Origin: an uncultured Cellulomonas sp.
Lineage (GTDB): Bacteria > Actinomycetota > Actinomycetes > Actinomycetales > Cellulomonadaceae
Assembly (NCBI RefSeq): GCF_947494015.1
Contig: NZ_CANLTL010000014.1
Location: forward strand, 62,001 to 126,000
DNA: 64,000 nt
Direction: 5' to 3'
The notes below the pieces were generated by a model. That model had not been told where the DNA came from. It searched no databases and worked only from the letters and a program-made list of their open reading frames with translations. Made by a program: the position numbers and the translations under genes. Shown here in pieces: positions 1 through 8,886 of this stretch (within the stretch, counting starts at the first letter, position 1; every line of letters starts with the position of its first letter).

Positions 1-1038
1 CCCCGTCACCGCCCGCTGTGGCGGGTGTCGGTGCTCGTGGGGCCGGCCGGCACGGCGGTGGGCGTCGTGGTCGTCCTGCACCACGTCATCACGGACGGCG
101 TCGGGGGCCTGGTCCTGCTCGCGCGCCTCGCCGACGGCGTGGACGTCGCGGCGCGCCACGACACCGCCGGCTCGCGGCGCGGGCCGACCACCGGAGCGCT
201 CGCCCGGGACGTGCTCGCCCGGGCGCTGGCCGGGCTGCGGGGGGCGCCGGCGTCGGCGCGGCTCCTGGCACGGGGCGCGGTCGAGCTCGGGGTCTCGGGC
301 CACGGCGCCGTGCTGGCCCCACGGACCTCGGTCAACGCCCCGACGGGACCCTGTCGCCGGGTCACCGTGGTCGACGTCGACCTCGTCGGGGTGCGGCAGG
401 CCTCACGCCGGCACGACGCGACGGTCAACGACGTCCTGCTGGTCGCGGTCGCGGGCGCGCTCGGTCGGCTGCTCGCCGGGCGGGGCGAGCACCCGCCCGA
501 GCTGGTGGTGTCCGTGCCGGTGTCCGGCAGGCCGTCCGGCCGTGACGACCTGGGCAACGACGTCGGCGTGATGCCCGTGCGGGTCCCGGTGCACGGGACG
601 CGTGCGGAGCGGCTCGCGTGCGTGAGCCGCCGGACCCGGGCGCAGAAGGCGGCGGGCCGCGGCTCCTCCAGCGCCCTGGTCGGGCCGGCGTTCCGGCTCC
701 TCGCCCGGCTCGGGCTCTTCCCCGCCCTCATCGACCGCCAGCGCCTGGTCAACACCTTCCTGTCCGACGTGCGCGGGCCGTCCCAGCCCCTGCTCCTCAG
801 CGGCGCACCGGTCGTCCGGACGATCCCGCTCGTCGTCAGTGCCGGCAACGTCGCCGTGGCGTTCGCGGCGCTGTCGTACGCGGGACGCCTCACCGTGTCC
901 GTGGTCGTCGACCCCGAGCTCGTGCCCGACCTCGAGGTCCTGCGGGCCGGGCTGGAGGACGAGCTGCGGGACGTGCTGCGGGACGTGCTGCCCCGCGGTG
1001 GCGCGCAGGACGGCGTCCTGCACGAGCCAGGCGCCTGA
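1..1038 (+). CDS. Wax ester synthase / diacylglycerol acyltransferase, 5'-truncated by window edge
   Basis: Frame 1 is open from the first base to TGA at 1036-1038, giving about 345 residues of a protein whose family is usually about 450-480, so roughly 110-130 N-terminal residues lie outside the window. The WS/DGAT active-site motif HHxxxDG is present as HHVITDG near residue 27 of the visible part, preceded by the typical RPLWRV segment. The later GNDVGVMPV and SDVRGP segments match the conserved C-terminal family blocks. The enzyme joins fatty acyl-CoA to long-chain alcohols or diacylglycerol to make storage lipid at the membrane or lipid-body surface. In M. tuberculosis the DosR-regulated relative is tgs1, next to devRS, so the position here beside a DevS/DevR pair fits. 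Its promoter is outside the window. The family call is firm; the substrate is not known. Confidence 0.88.
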   Translation, partial: PRHRPLWRVSVLVGPAGTAVGVVVVLHHVITDGVGGLVLLARLADGVDVAARHDTAGSRRGPTTGALARDVLARALAGLRGAPASARLLARGAVELGVSGHGAVLAPRTSVNAPTGPCRRVTVVDVDLVGVRQASRRHDATVNDVLLVAVAGALGRLLAGRGEHPPELVVSVPVSGRPSGRDDLGNDVGVMPVRVPVHGTRAERLACVSRRTRAQKAAGRGSSSALVGPAFRLLARLGLFPALIDRQRLVNTFLSDVRGPSQPLLLSGAPVVRTIPLVVSAGNVAVAFAALSYAGRLTVSVVVDPELVPDLEVLRAGLEDELRDVLRDVLPRGGAQDGVLHEPGA

Positions 1039-1073
1039 CCGCCGCGGGGGTGGCGTCGGCGTGCCGAGCGGGC

Positions 1074-1721
1074 TCAGCACGCCGACCGTGGCACGGGCTG
1101 CCCCGCGGGCGCCGGCCGGGTCGGTGACGGTGGCCGTGCCGGCCTCAGCCGGCGCACCACCGCGGCCACCTGCGCCGTGGCGTCGGGCACCGGCACCGCC
1201 AGGGTGTCGGCGACCTGACGGTCGGTGAGCCCGCTGGCGACCAGCCGCACGACGCGCCGCTGCGACGGCGTCAGGGTCGCCGTCACGCCCGGGTCGGCGC
1301 CGCCGGTGAGCCGCGCGCGCACGCGGGCCTCCGCGGCCGGGTCGAGGGCGGTGCCGCCGCGGCCGGCGCAGCGCACGGTGTCGGCCACGTCGAGCCGGCG
1401 CAGGTCGCGCAGGACGCACCCGGCGGCGCCGGCCAGCACGAGCTGCAGGACGGTGTCGTCGTCGTCCAGCGAGGTCAGCACCAGCACCGCGACGTCGGGG
1501 TCCACCGACCGCATCCGGCGGCACACGCCGATCCAGTCCTCGTGGTGCAGGTGGTCGTCGAGCAGGACGACGTCCGGGTGCAGACGGGACGTCGCCGTGC
1601 CCGCGTCGGACGCCGTCACGGTGGCCCCGACCAGCACCAGACCGGGCGCTCGCCGGACGGCGACGCAGAGGGTGGCTCGGACGATCTCGTCGTCGGCGAC
1701 CACCAGGACCCCGACATCCAT
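1074..1721 (-). CDS. NarL/LuxR-family response regulator with diverged DNA-binding helix
   Basis: 215 aa starting at ATG 1721. Receiver domain residues 1-120: acidic pair D10/D11, probable phospho-acceptor D55 in VVLLDDHL, T83, and R105 where the family normally has lysine. A LuxR-type HTH follows at about 149-193 (LTPSQRRVVRLVASGLTDRQVAD), but the recognition helix reads VPVPDATAQVAAVV and lacks the KTVKNYVS residues that DosR uses to contact its box, so it probably does not bind the same sites. The start was chosen because a DosR-type box and a CACGAT -10 lie so that transcription would begin at or next to this ATG. It is divergent from the sensor kinase gene. It may be a modulator or dimerisation partner of DevR, or a regulator with another target; which is unknown. 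Confidence 0.82.
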   Translation of the reverse strand: MDVGVLVVADDEIVRATLCVAVRRAPGLVLVGATVTASDAGTATSRLHPDVVLLDDHLHHEDWIGVCRRMRSVDPDVAVLVLTSLDDDDTVLQLVLAGAAGCVLRDLRRLDVADTVRCAGRGGTALDPAAEARVRARLTGGADPGVTATLTPSQRRVVRLVASGLTDRQVADTLAVPVPDATAQVAAVVRRLRPARPPSPTRPAPAGQPVPRSAC

Positions 1722-1728
1722 GCGCCCG

Positions 1729-1772
1729 ATCGTGCCTGCGCGGCAGCGCGCGGGTGCAGGGTCGAAGGTCAC
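1729..1772 (-). promoter_or_regulatory. DosR-type box and -10 for the 1721 response regulator
   Basis: In the direction of transcription the box GTGACCTTCGACCC (1772-1759) is followed after 24 nt by CACGAT (1734-1729), then 7 nt, then ATG 1721, so the message is probably leaderless. The same 14-mer occurs at 33912-33925. Confidence 0.65.
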
Positions 1773-1814
1773 CAGTGCGGCGGCGTGGCGGGCCCCGTCA
1801 CCGGGTGCCGGGCC

Positions 1815-3480
<1,666 letters not shown>

Positions 3481-3491
3481 GGGACCATCAC

Positions 3492-3510
3492 GGGACGGGC
3501 CGACCGTCCC
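3492..3510 (+). terminator. Intercistronic hairpin between devS and devR
   Basis: Perfect 7-bp inverted repeat GGGACGG / CCGTCCC with a 5-nt loop in the 52-bp gap. It could reduce read-through or stabilise an mRNA end. There is no U tract, so termination is only one possibility. Confidence 0.35.
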
Positions 3511-3532
3511 ACCGAGCGAGAGGTGACGGTCC

Positions 3533-4249
3533 ATGGACACGTCTGACGCAGACCGGACGCCGGTGGACCGGCTCGAACCGGGTTCGTCCGAGGCGACGCC
3601 GAGGACGAGCGTCTTCCTGCTCGACGACCACGAGGTCGTCCGTGAGGGCCTGATCCGGCTGATCGACTCCCAGCCCGACCTGGTGGTCGTCGGCGAGGCC
3701 AGGACGGCGCGTGAGGCACTCGTCCGGGCGCCCGGGCTGCAGGTCGACGTGGCGGTGCTGGACGTGCGCCTGCCGGACGGTGACGGCGTCGAGGTCTGCC
3801 GCGAGCTGCGGTCCCAGCGCCCCGAGCTCGCCTGCCTGATGCTCACGTCGTTCAGCGACGACGAGGCGCTGCTCGCGGCGATCACCGCGGGCGCCGCCGG
3901 GTACGTCCTGAAGGACATCCGCGGCTCGGACCTGGTCGAGTCGATCCGCGCGGTGGCCGCCGGACGCACCCTGCTGGACGCGGGCTCCCGGGCCCGGGTG
4001 CTGGAGCGCCTGCGGGTGGCGCAGCACCAGGACGAGCGCCTGGACCTGCTGAGCGCGCAGGAGCGGGCGATCCTCGACCTGATCGGCGAGGGCCTGACGA
4101 ACCGGCAGATCGCGCAGCGCATGTTCCTGGCCGAGAAGACGGTCAAGAACTACGTCTCCAGCCTGCTGGCCAAGATCGGGGTCCACGGCCGCACGCAGGC
4201 CGCGCTGTTCATCGCCGAGGAGCGCCGCGCGCACCCGCCGGGCCACTAG
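3533..4249 (+). CDS. devR: DevR/DosR-like response regulator, candidate master regulator of the island
   Basis: 238 aa from ATG 3533, preceded by GAGAGG. The receiver domain has D31/D32, phospho-acceptor D77 (VAVLDVRLP), T105 and K127. The LuxR HTH at about 172-217 includes LTNRQIAQRMFLAEKTV followed by KNYVSSLLAKIG, nearly identical to the DosR DNA-contact helix (K and KN residues that read the GGGAC half-site). The tail RTQAALFIAEERRAHPPG also resembles DosR, while the first 24 residues are a low-complexity extension. It sits downstream of its probable kinase. The near-identity of the recognition helix supports binding to the GGGACC-type boxes in this window. Its own promoter shows no box, so autoregulation as in mycobacteria is not evident. 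Confidence 0.92.
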   Translation: MDTSDADRTPVDRLEPGSSEATPRTSVFLLDDHEVVREGLIRLIDSQPDLVVVGEARTAREALVRAPGLQVDVAVLDVRLPDGDGVEVCRELRSQRPELACLMLTSFSDDEALLAAITAGAAGYVLKDIRGSDLVESIRAVAAGRTLLDAGSRARVLERLRVAQHQDERLDLLSAQERAILDLIGEGLTNRQIAQRMFLAEKTVKNYVSSLLAKIGVHGRTQAALFIAEERRAHPPGH

Positions 4250-4256
4250 CGGACCA

Positions 4257-4270
4257 CCGGCGGACGCCGG
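4257..4270. terminator. Short bidirectional hairpin between convergent genes
   Basis: CCGGC-ggac-GCCGG, a 5-bp GC-only stem in the 27-bp gap between convergent devR and the CorA gene. Confidence 0.35.
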
Positions 4271-4276
4271 GCGATC

Positions 4277-5248
4277 TCACAACCACCGCCGACCGCGGAA
4301 GAACACGATCAGCGCAAGGGTGGACAGCACGAGCAACGCGCTCGCCGTGATGGCGCCGGCGGCGCTGGCGACCTGCGGGAACAGCACGTTCATCCCGTAG
4401 AAGCCGGTGATGGCGGTGGACGCGGCGAAGATCGCGGCCCACGCGCTCAGGCGCCGCATGACCTCGTTGATCCGGTTGTTCTGCACCTGGAGCGTGGACT
4501 CGCCGATGGTGGTCACGAGGTCGCGCAGCGTCTCGGTCCACTCCGTGACCCGCAGCACCTGCTCGTAGACGTCGGCGAAGTACGGCACCATCGCGTCGTC
4601 GACCGCGTGGACGTCGCGCCGGGTGAAGGCGAGCAGCACCTCGCGCATGGGCAGCACGACCCGACGCAGGCCGACCAGCGCCTTGCGGATGGCGTAGGAG
4701 TGCACGTGGGTCGTGGTGTCGCTGGAGCCGTCGGCGAACAGACCCGCCTCGAGCGCGTCGACCGCGTCGTCGAGCTGCTGCACCGCGTCGAAGTGGCTGT
4801 CGACCGCCCGCTCCAGCAGCCCGTGAACCAGGAACGCGACCCCGTGGACGGCGAGGTCGGCGCCGGCGTCCCACCCCGCGCGGAGCTCGGCGACGTCGAG
4901 GTCGCCGGACTTGCGCACGGTCACCAGCCATCGGTCGGAGGCGATCACGCCGAGCTCGGTCGCGGTGAGGGCAGCCGCGACCGGGTCGACCCGGGTCAGG
5001 TACACCGTCATGAGCAGGTACCCGGGGTGCCGCGTGACCTTGGTCCGCTGGCCGGTGCGGACCAGGTCCTCCGCCGCCAGCGCGGAGATCCCCAGCGTCC
5101 GGGTCAGGGCGGCCAGGTCGGCGTCGCCGGGCGAGTCCAGGTGCAGCCACAGGACCGTGTCGGGCTGGGCGAGGAGCCCCGCGACCCGGTCGGCGTCGAC
5201 GTCCTCCAGCTCGACCCGTCCTCGGCGGTACATCCGGTTGTGGTGCAC
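4277..5248 (-). CDS. corA: CorA-family divalent cation transporter
   Basis: 323 aa from GTG 5248, chosen because AGAGGAG lies 5 nt upstream. A long soluble N-terminal domain precedes two C-terminal membrane helices. The pore signature GMN is present in FYGMNVLFP (about 285-287), and the protein ends in a short positively charged tail after helix 2. CorA proteins are pentameric Mg2+ (also Co2+/Ni2+) channels of the inner membrane. A DosR-type box and CACCCT -10 upstream place it in the hypoxia island, which is unusual for CorA. The gene is convergent with devR and divergent from the SDR gene. Ion specificity cannot be read from the sequence. Confidence 0.88.
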   Translation of the reverse strand: MHHNRMYRRGRVELEDVDADRVAGLLAQPDTVLWLHLDSPGDADLAALTRTLGISALAAEDLVRTGQRTKVTRHPGYLLMTVYLTRVDPVAAALTATELGVIASDRWLVTVRKSGDLDVAELRAGWDAGADLAVHGVAFLVHGLLERAVDSHFDAVQQLDDAVDALEAGLFADGSSDTTTHVHSYAIRKALVGLRRVVLPMREVLLAFTRRDVHAVDDAMVPYFADVYEQVLRVTEWTETLRDLVTTIGESTLQVQNNRINEVMRRLSAWAAIFAASTAITGFYGMNVLFPQVASAAGAITASALLVLSTLALIVFFRGRRWL

Positions 5249-5314
5249 GTGCGCTCCTCTGCACCGAGTCGTCCCCCGGGTACGCCCGCCGGGGAGGCGG
5301 CACGTCCCGGTTCC

Positions 5315-5357
5315 AGGGTGGCGCATGGCGGGCCCGTCGGGGTGGGCAGTTGGTCCT
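5315..5357 (-). promoter_or_regulatory. DosR-type box and -10 for corA
   Basis: Transcription-sense box AGGACCAACTGCCC (5357-5344), 23-nt spacer, CACCCT (5320-5315). Predicted leader is about 60 nt. It is one of two boxes in this divergent intergenic region. Confidence 0.6.
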
Positions 5358-5391
5358 CGGGATCCGCCGGGGGACCGGCACCGCCGCGGTC

Positions 5392-5434
5392 GGGACGAAG
5401 GTCCGACGACGACGGCGGGACGGGTGCCTAGCGT
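5392..5434 (+). promoter_or_regulatory. DosR-type box and -10 for the SDR gene
   Basis: Box GGGACGAAGGTCCG (5392-5405), 23-nt spacer, TAGCGT (5429-5434). Predicted leader is about 42 nt, with AGGAG before the start codon. Confidence 0.65.
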
Positions 5435-5482
5435 GGGAGGAGCCCGGCGATGGGCCGGGCGCCCGCAGCGTCAGGAGCTGTC

Positions 5483-6256
5483 ATGCGCACCGTTGTCATC
5501 ACGGGTTCGGCCTCGGGTATCGGTCGGGCCACCGCCGAGCTGCTCCGGTCGCGCGGCGACCGGGTGATCGGCGTCGACCTGCACGACGCCGACGTCGTCG
5601 CCGACCTCGCCTCCGTGGACGGCCGGGCGGCCCTGGTCGACGGGGTCCGCGCCGCGTCGGACGGCCGCATCGACGCGATCGTCGCCAACGCCGGGCTGGC
5701 CCGGCAGACGCCGGGCGACGTCGCCGTCAACTACTTCGGCTCGGTGGCCACCCTGGACGGCCTGCGGCCGCTGCTCGACGGCTCGACCGCGCCACGTGCG
5801 GTCGCGACCGCGTCCATGGCGAGCCTGATGCCGTCCGACGGCGAGCTGGTCGACCTGTGCCTCGCCGGTGACGAGCCCGGGGCACTGGCACGGGCGGACA
5901 AGCTGGTGCAGGCCGAGCAGGGTGGCCTGATCTACGCCAGCAGCAAGGTCGCCCTGTGCCGGTGGGTGCGACGGACCGCCGCGTGGCCGCAGTGGGCCGG
6001 CCAGGGCATCCCGCTCAACGCGATCGGTCCCGGCGTCGTGGAGACGCCGATGGTCGCCGGGCTGATCGGCACCGACGTCCAGCGCGCTGCGGTGGCCGCG
6101 ATGGTCCCCATGCCGCTGGGCGGGTTCATGAAGCCCGAGGTCCCCGCCCGGCTGCTCGCCTGGCTGGTCAGCGAGGAGAACACCCACCTGTGCGGCCAGG
6201 TCGTCTTCGTCGACGGCGGGTCCGACGTGGTGATCCGCGGCGACTCGACCTGGTGA
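5483..6256 (+). CDS. Short-chain dehydrogenase/reductase
   Basis: 257 aa from ATG 5483 (AGGAG 6 nt upstream). Rossmann motif TGSASGIG at 8-15, VANAG near 71-75, and the catalytic YxxxK as YASSK near 152-156 following a serine-containing strand. IGPGVVETPM is the usual SDR segment after the active site. The C-terminal GQVVFVDGGSD block is typical of classical SDRs resembling 3-alpha-hydroxysteroid dehydrogenase/carbonyl reductase. It should be an NAD(P)(H)-dependent alcohol/ketone oxidoreductase in the cytosol; the substrate is unknown. It has its own DosR-type promoter and ends convergently with the V-ATPase operon. Confidence 0.87.
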   Translation: MRTVVITGSASGIGRATAELLRSRGDRVIGVDLHDADVVADLASVDGRAALVDGVRAASDGRIDAIVANAGLARQTPGDVAVNYFGSVATLDGLRPLLDGSTAPRAVATASMASLMPSDGELVDLCLAGDEPGALARADKLVQAEQGGLIYASSKVALCRWVRRTAAWPQWAGQGIPLNAIGPGVVETPMVAGLIGTDVQRAAVAAMVPMPLGGFMKPEVPARLLAWLVSEENTHLCGQVVFVDGGSDVVIRGDSTW

Positions 6257-6306
6257 TCCGTCCGTCGGCCGACCGCAGGACACGACCGGCGGCCGGGAGG
6301 CCCCCG

Positions 6307-6849
6307 TCACGACCTGGGCGGGGGCGGCACCACGAGCACGGGGCTCGCGGAGAACTCCAGGACGTGGCGGGTGTTGCTGCCGACGTACGGCTCGCCGCCC
6401 GCCGGTCGGCGGGACCGTCCCACCACGACCAGGTCCGCCGCGCAGTCCACGGCAGCCCGCAGGATCGCGGGACCGGCGGCACCGCTGAGCAGCACGGCCT
6501 GCACGGCCACGCCGCGGTCGACGCCGATCCGCACCACCCGGGCCAGCAGGGCCTCGTCGGCGTGCCGGCGTCGGGCCGCGACGTCGGCGTCGGCTCGGAC
6601 GTCGCCCACCCCGCAGCTCGCACGTCCCCGGACCGCCCGGTCCGTGACCCGGTCGGTGACCCGGTCCGTGACCCGGTCCGGGCGCCGGGGCGGGGTCGGC
6701 GCCGACCGCGCCGCCTCGGCAGCGGGGTCGGCGCTGACGTGGACTGCGCGCAGAGCCGCCCCGAGGGCGGCCGCGACGTCGGTCGCCAGCCGCGCTGCCG
6801 CCATGGAGCCTGCCGTGTCGTCCACGGCGACGAGGATCTGCCTGATCAT
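6307..6849 (-). CDS. Single-domain universal stress protein closing the V-ATPase operon
   Basis: 180 aa from ATG 6849, overlapping the stop of the upstream subunit D gene (ATGA), so it is translationally coupled and co-transcribed. UspA fold features: ILVAVDDTAGS at the N-terminus, LVVVGRSRRPAGGEPYVGSNTRHVLEFSASP with the G-x2-G-x9-G(S/N) type ATP-binding loop near the C-terminus, and PVLVVP at the end. A low-complexity insert at about residues 57-70 (repeated DRVT) comes from a 12-bp tandem repeat at 6644-6679. USPs bind ATP and act in stress survival; a USP inside a V-ATPase operon suggests regulation of, or response to, energy state, which is inference. Confidence 0.82.
   Translation of the reverse strand: MIRQILVAVDDTAGSMAAARLATDVAAALGAALRAVHVSADPAAEAARSAPTPPRRPDRVTDRVTDRVTDRAVRGRASCGVGDVRADADVAARRRHADEALLARVVRIGVDRGVAVQAVLLSGAAGPAILRAAVDCAADLVVVGRSRRPAGGEPYVGSNTRHVLEFSASPVLVVPPPPRS
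6644..6679. repeat. Three 12-bp tandem units inside the usp gene
   Basis: The unit gtgacccggtcc is repeated three times with one mismatch. It is in frame and adds DRVT repeats to the USP. Confidence 0.8.
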
Positions 6850-7475
6850 GGCCCGGCGCCACGGTCCGTCCCGACGGCATGCCGGAGCCGTGCCGCGTCC
6901 TCCTGCTCGGCCTGCTCGAGCGCCGACTCCACCGTGGTGAGCCGGTCCTGCAGCCAGGGCAGCCACCGCTGCTCCAGCGCACGCAGCCGACGCCGGGTCG
7001 TCCGGGCCTCCTCCTCGACCCGGCGCAGCGCCTCGTCGGCCGCGGCCGCCTCGACCCCGGCCAGCAGCGCGCGGCGGAACGCAGCAGCGGCCGGTTCGAC
7101 CGCGGCATTCCCGACGGTGCGGCCGAGGGTGGCGTCGGGGGCGAGGTCCACCAGCTCGGCCTCCACCGGGTAGGTGACGCCCACCGTCGTCGACCAGCGC
7201 AGCCGGACCTCGACCGGACGGGCGGGTGCGGCGCGGTCGAGGGCGTCCTGCCCGCCGAGGAGCCCGGCACGCAGCACCCAGACCTGGGCGTCCCGGCAGT
7301 CCGCCGCCCACTGCCGGTGGCGCTGGTCCCGGTGCAGCCGGCGGCGTTCGAGCTCGGGGGCCAGCACGCGCAGCTTGCGCTCGAGCTGGTCGCGGCCCCG
7401 CTCGGCGGTGCCCAGCCGCCGGCGCAGCCAGAGCCGCCCGGCGCGGCCGGGGGGCACGTGGGCGAGCGAGGGCAC
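6846..7475 (-). CDS. atpD: V/A-type ATPase subunit D (central stalk)
   Basis: 209 aa from GTG 7475, 4 nt after the subunit B stop. Long heptad-rich helices occur at both ends (residues about 15-70 and 140-200, e.g. LRRVEEEARTTRRRLRALEQ) with a small central domain, the pattern of subunit D, the rotor shaft equivalent to F-type gamma. The N-terminal PPGRAGRLWLRRRL corresponds to the conserved PTrsaLlrLkrrL start. Location after A and B is the canonical order. Sequence conservation is weak, as is usual for this subunit, so the call leans on operon position as well. Confidence 0.82.
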   Translation of the reverse strand: MPSLAHVPPGRAGRLWLRRRLGTAERGRDQLERKLRVLAPELERRRLHRDQRHRQWAADCRDAQVWVLRAGLLGGQDALDRAAPARPVEVRLRWSTTVGVTYPVEAELVDLAPDATLGRTVGNAAVEPAAAAFRRALLAGVEAAAADEALRRVEEEARTTRRRLRALEQRWLPWLQDRLTTVESALEQAEQEDAARLRHAVGTDRGAGP

Positions 7476-7479
7476 GGCG

Positions 7480-8886
7480 TCACCCGCCGTCCCGGGCGGC
7501 CAGGACCCGGGCGGACAGCATGGTCAGCTCCCGCCGGGGGAGGATCTCCGCGACCTGCCAGCAGCGCTCCAGGGTGTCCTCGAGCGAACGCCGCTCGCCC
7601 GGGTGCTGGTCGACCAGGCGGCGCTCCAGCTCGGTCGCGAGCTCGAGGTAGTACTGGTCGGTCCCACTCAGCGCCGACGCCCCGACGATCTCCGCGAGCT
7701 CGCGTGCCTGCCGTGCGCGGGCCAGGGCGGCGAGCAGCTGGGCCGCGAGCTCCAGGTGGTCCTCGCGGGTGCGGCCCGGCCCGGCCCCGTGGCGCATGAG
7801 CCGGGACAGGGACTGCAGCGGGTCCACCGGTGGGTAGATCCCGCGGGCGTGCATCTCCGGGGAGAGGACGACCTGCCCTTCGGTGATGTAGCCGGTCAGG
7901 TCCGGGACCGGGTGGGTGATGTCCCCGGCCGGCATGGTCACCACGGGGAGGATCGTCACAGAGCCGTCGCGGCCACGGATCCTCCCGCACCGCTCGTACA
8001 GGCTCGCCAGGTCGCTGTACAGGTAGCCCGGGTACGCCCGTCGTCCTGGCATCTCGCCGCGGGCGGTCGAGACCTCGCGCAGCGCCTCGGCGTAGCTGGT
8101 CATGTCCGCCAGCACGACCAGCACGTGGCGCCCGCACTCGAAGGCCAGGTGCTCGGCGACCGTCAGCGCGATCCGGGGCGTGAGCGTGCGCTCGACGACG
8201 GGATCGTCGGCGGTGTTGACCAGCAGGAGCAGCTCACCGGCGGCCAACCTGTCGTCGAGGGTCGCGCGGACCGCGTCGGCGTCGGCGTGGGACAGCCCCA
8301 TGGCGCCGAACACCACGCAGAACCCCTCGGCGCCGGTGGTCGCCTGCGCGGCGACCTGGGCGGCCAGCTCCAGGTGCGGCAGGCCGGCCACGGAGAAGAT
8401 GGGCAGCTTCTGCCCGCGGACCAGCGTGGTGAGCGCGTCGATGGCGGAGATGCCGGTGATCACCGGTTGGGACGGCGGCTCGCGGCGGACCGGGTTGAGC
8501 GGGTGGCCGGCCACCGGCGCCCGGTGGCGGCCGGACACCGGCGGGCCCCCGTCCACCGGCTCCCCGCGGCCGTTGCAGACCCGGCCGAGCCACCCCGTGC
8601 CCACCGGCACGTGCAGCGGGGTGCCGGAGAACCGGGCGTGCGTGGTGCCGCGGGTGAGTCCCTCGGTGCCCTCGAGGACCTGCACCACGGCCAGGTCCCG
8701 GTCGACCTCGAGCACGAGGCCGTGCCGGACCGCGCCGCCGTCGCCGTCGCCGCGGATCTGCGCGTACTCGTCCCAGCCGACGCCCGTGGTCCCGCGCAGG
8801 ACGAGCAGCGGGCCGCGCAGCTCCTCGACTGCGGAGTGCTCGACGGCCAGTCGGGGGGCGCCGGTGCGGAGCGTCAGGTCGGTCAT
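7480..8886 (-). CDS. atpB: V/A-type ATPase subunit B (non-catalytic, regulatory)
   Basis: 468 aa from ATG 8886, overlapping the subunit A stop (ATGA). It has the beta-barrel/nucleotide-fold/helical three-part layout of V-type B subunits. QKLPIFSVAGLPH replaces the Walker A loop, as expected for the non-catalytic subunit, followed by VVFGAMGLSHADAD, ADMTSYAEALREVSTARGEMPGRRAYPGYLYSDLA (split over conserved B blocks) and GRDGSVTILPVVTMPAGDITHP. Forms the A3B3 head with subunit A in the cytoplasm. Confidence 0.95.
   Translation of the reverse strand: MTDLTLRTGAPRLAVEHSAVEELRGPLLVLRGTTGVGWDEYAQIRGDGDGGAVRHGLVLEVDRDLAVVQVLEGTEGLTRGTTHARFSGTPLHVPVGTGWLGRVCNGRGEPVDGGPPVSGRHRAPVAGHPLNPVRREPPSQPVITGISAIDALTTLVRGQKLPIFSVAGLPHLELAAQVAAQATTGAEGFCVVFGAMGLSHADADAVRATLDDRLAAGELLLLVNTADDPVVERTLTPRIALTVAEHLAFECGRHVLVVLADMTSYAEALREVSTARGEMPGRRAYPGYLYSDLASLYERCGRIRGRDGSVTILPVVTMPAGDITHPVPDLTGYITEGQVVLSPEMHARGIYPPVDPLQSLSRLMRHGAGPGRTREDHLELAAQLLAALARARQARELAEIVGASALSGTDQYYLELATELERRLVDQHPGERRSLEDTLERCWQVAEILPRRELTMLSARVLAARDGG

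Noticed and set aside
3481-3510. GGGACCATCACGGGACGG as a DosR-type box for devR
   Set aside because: The inverted repeat is better explained as a hairpin (7-bp arms, 5-nt loop) and no -10 stands at the right distance before ATG 3533.
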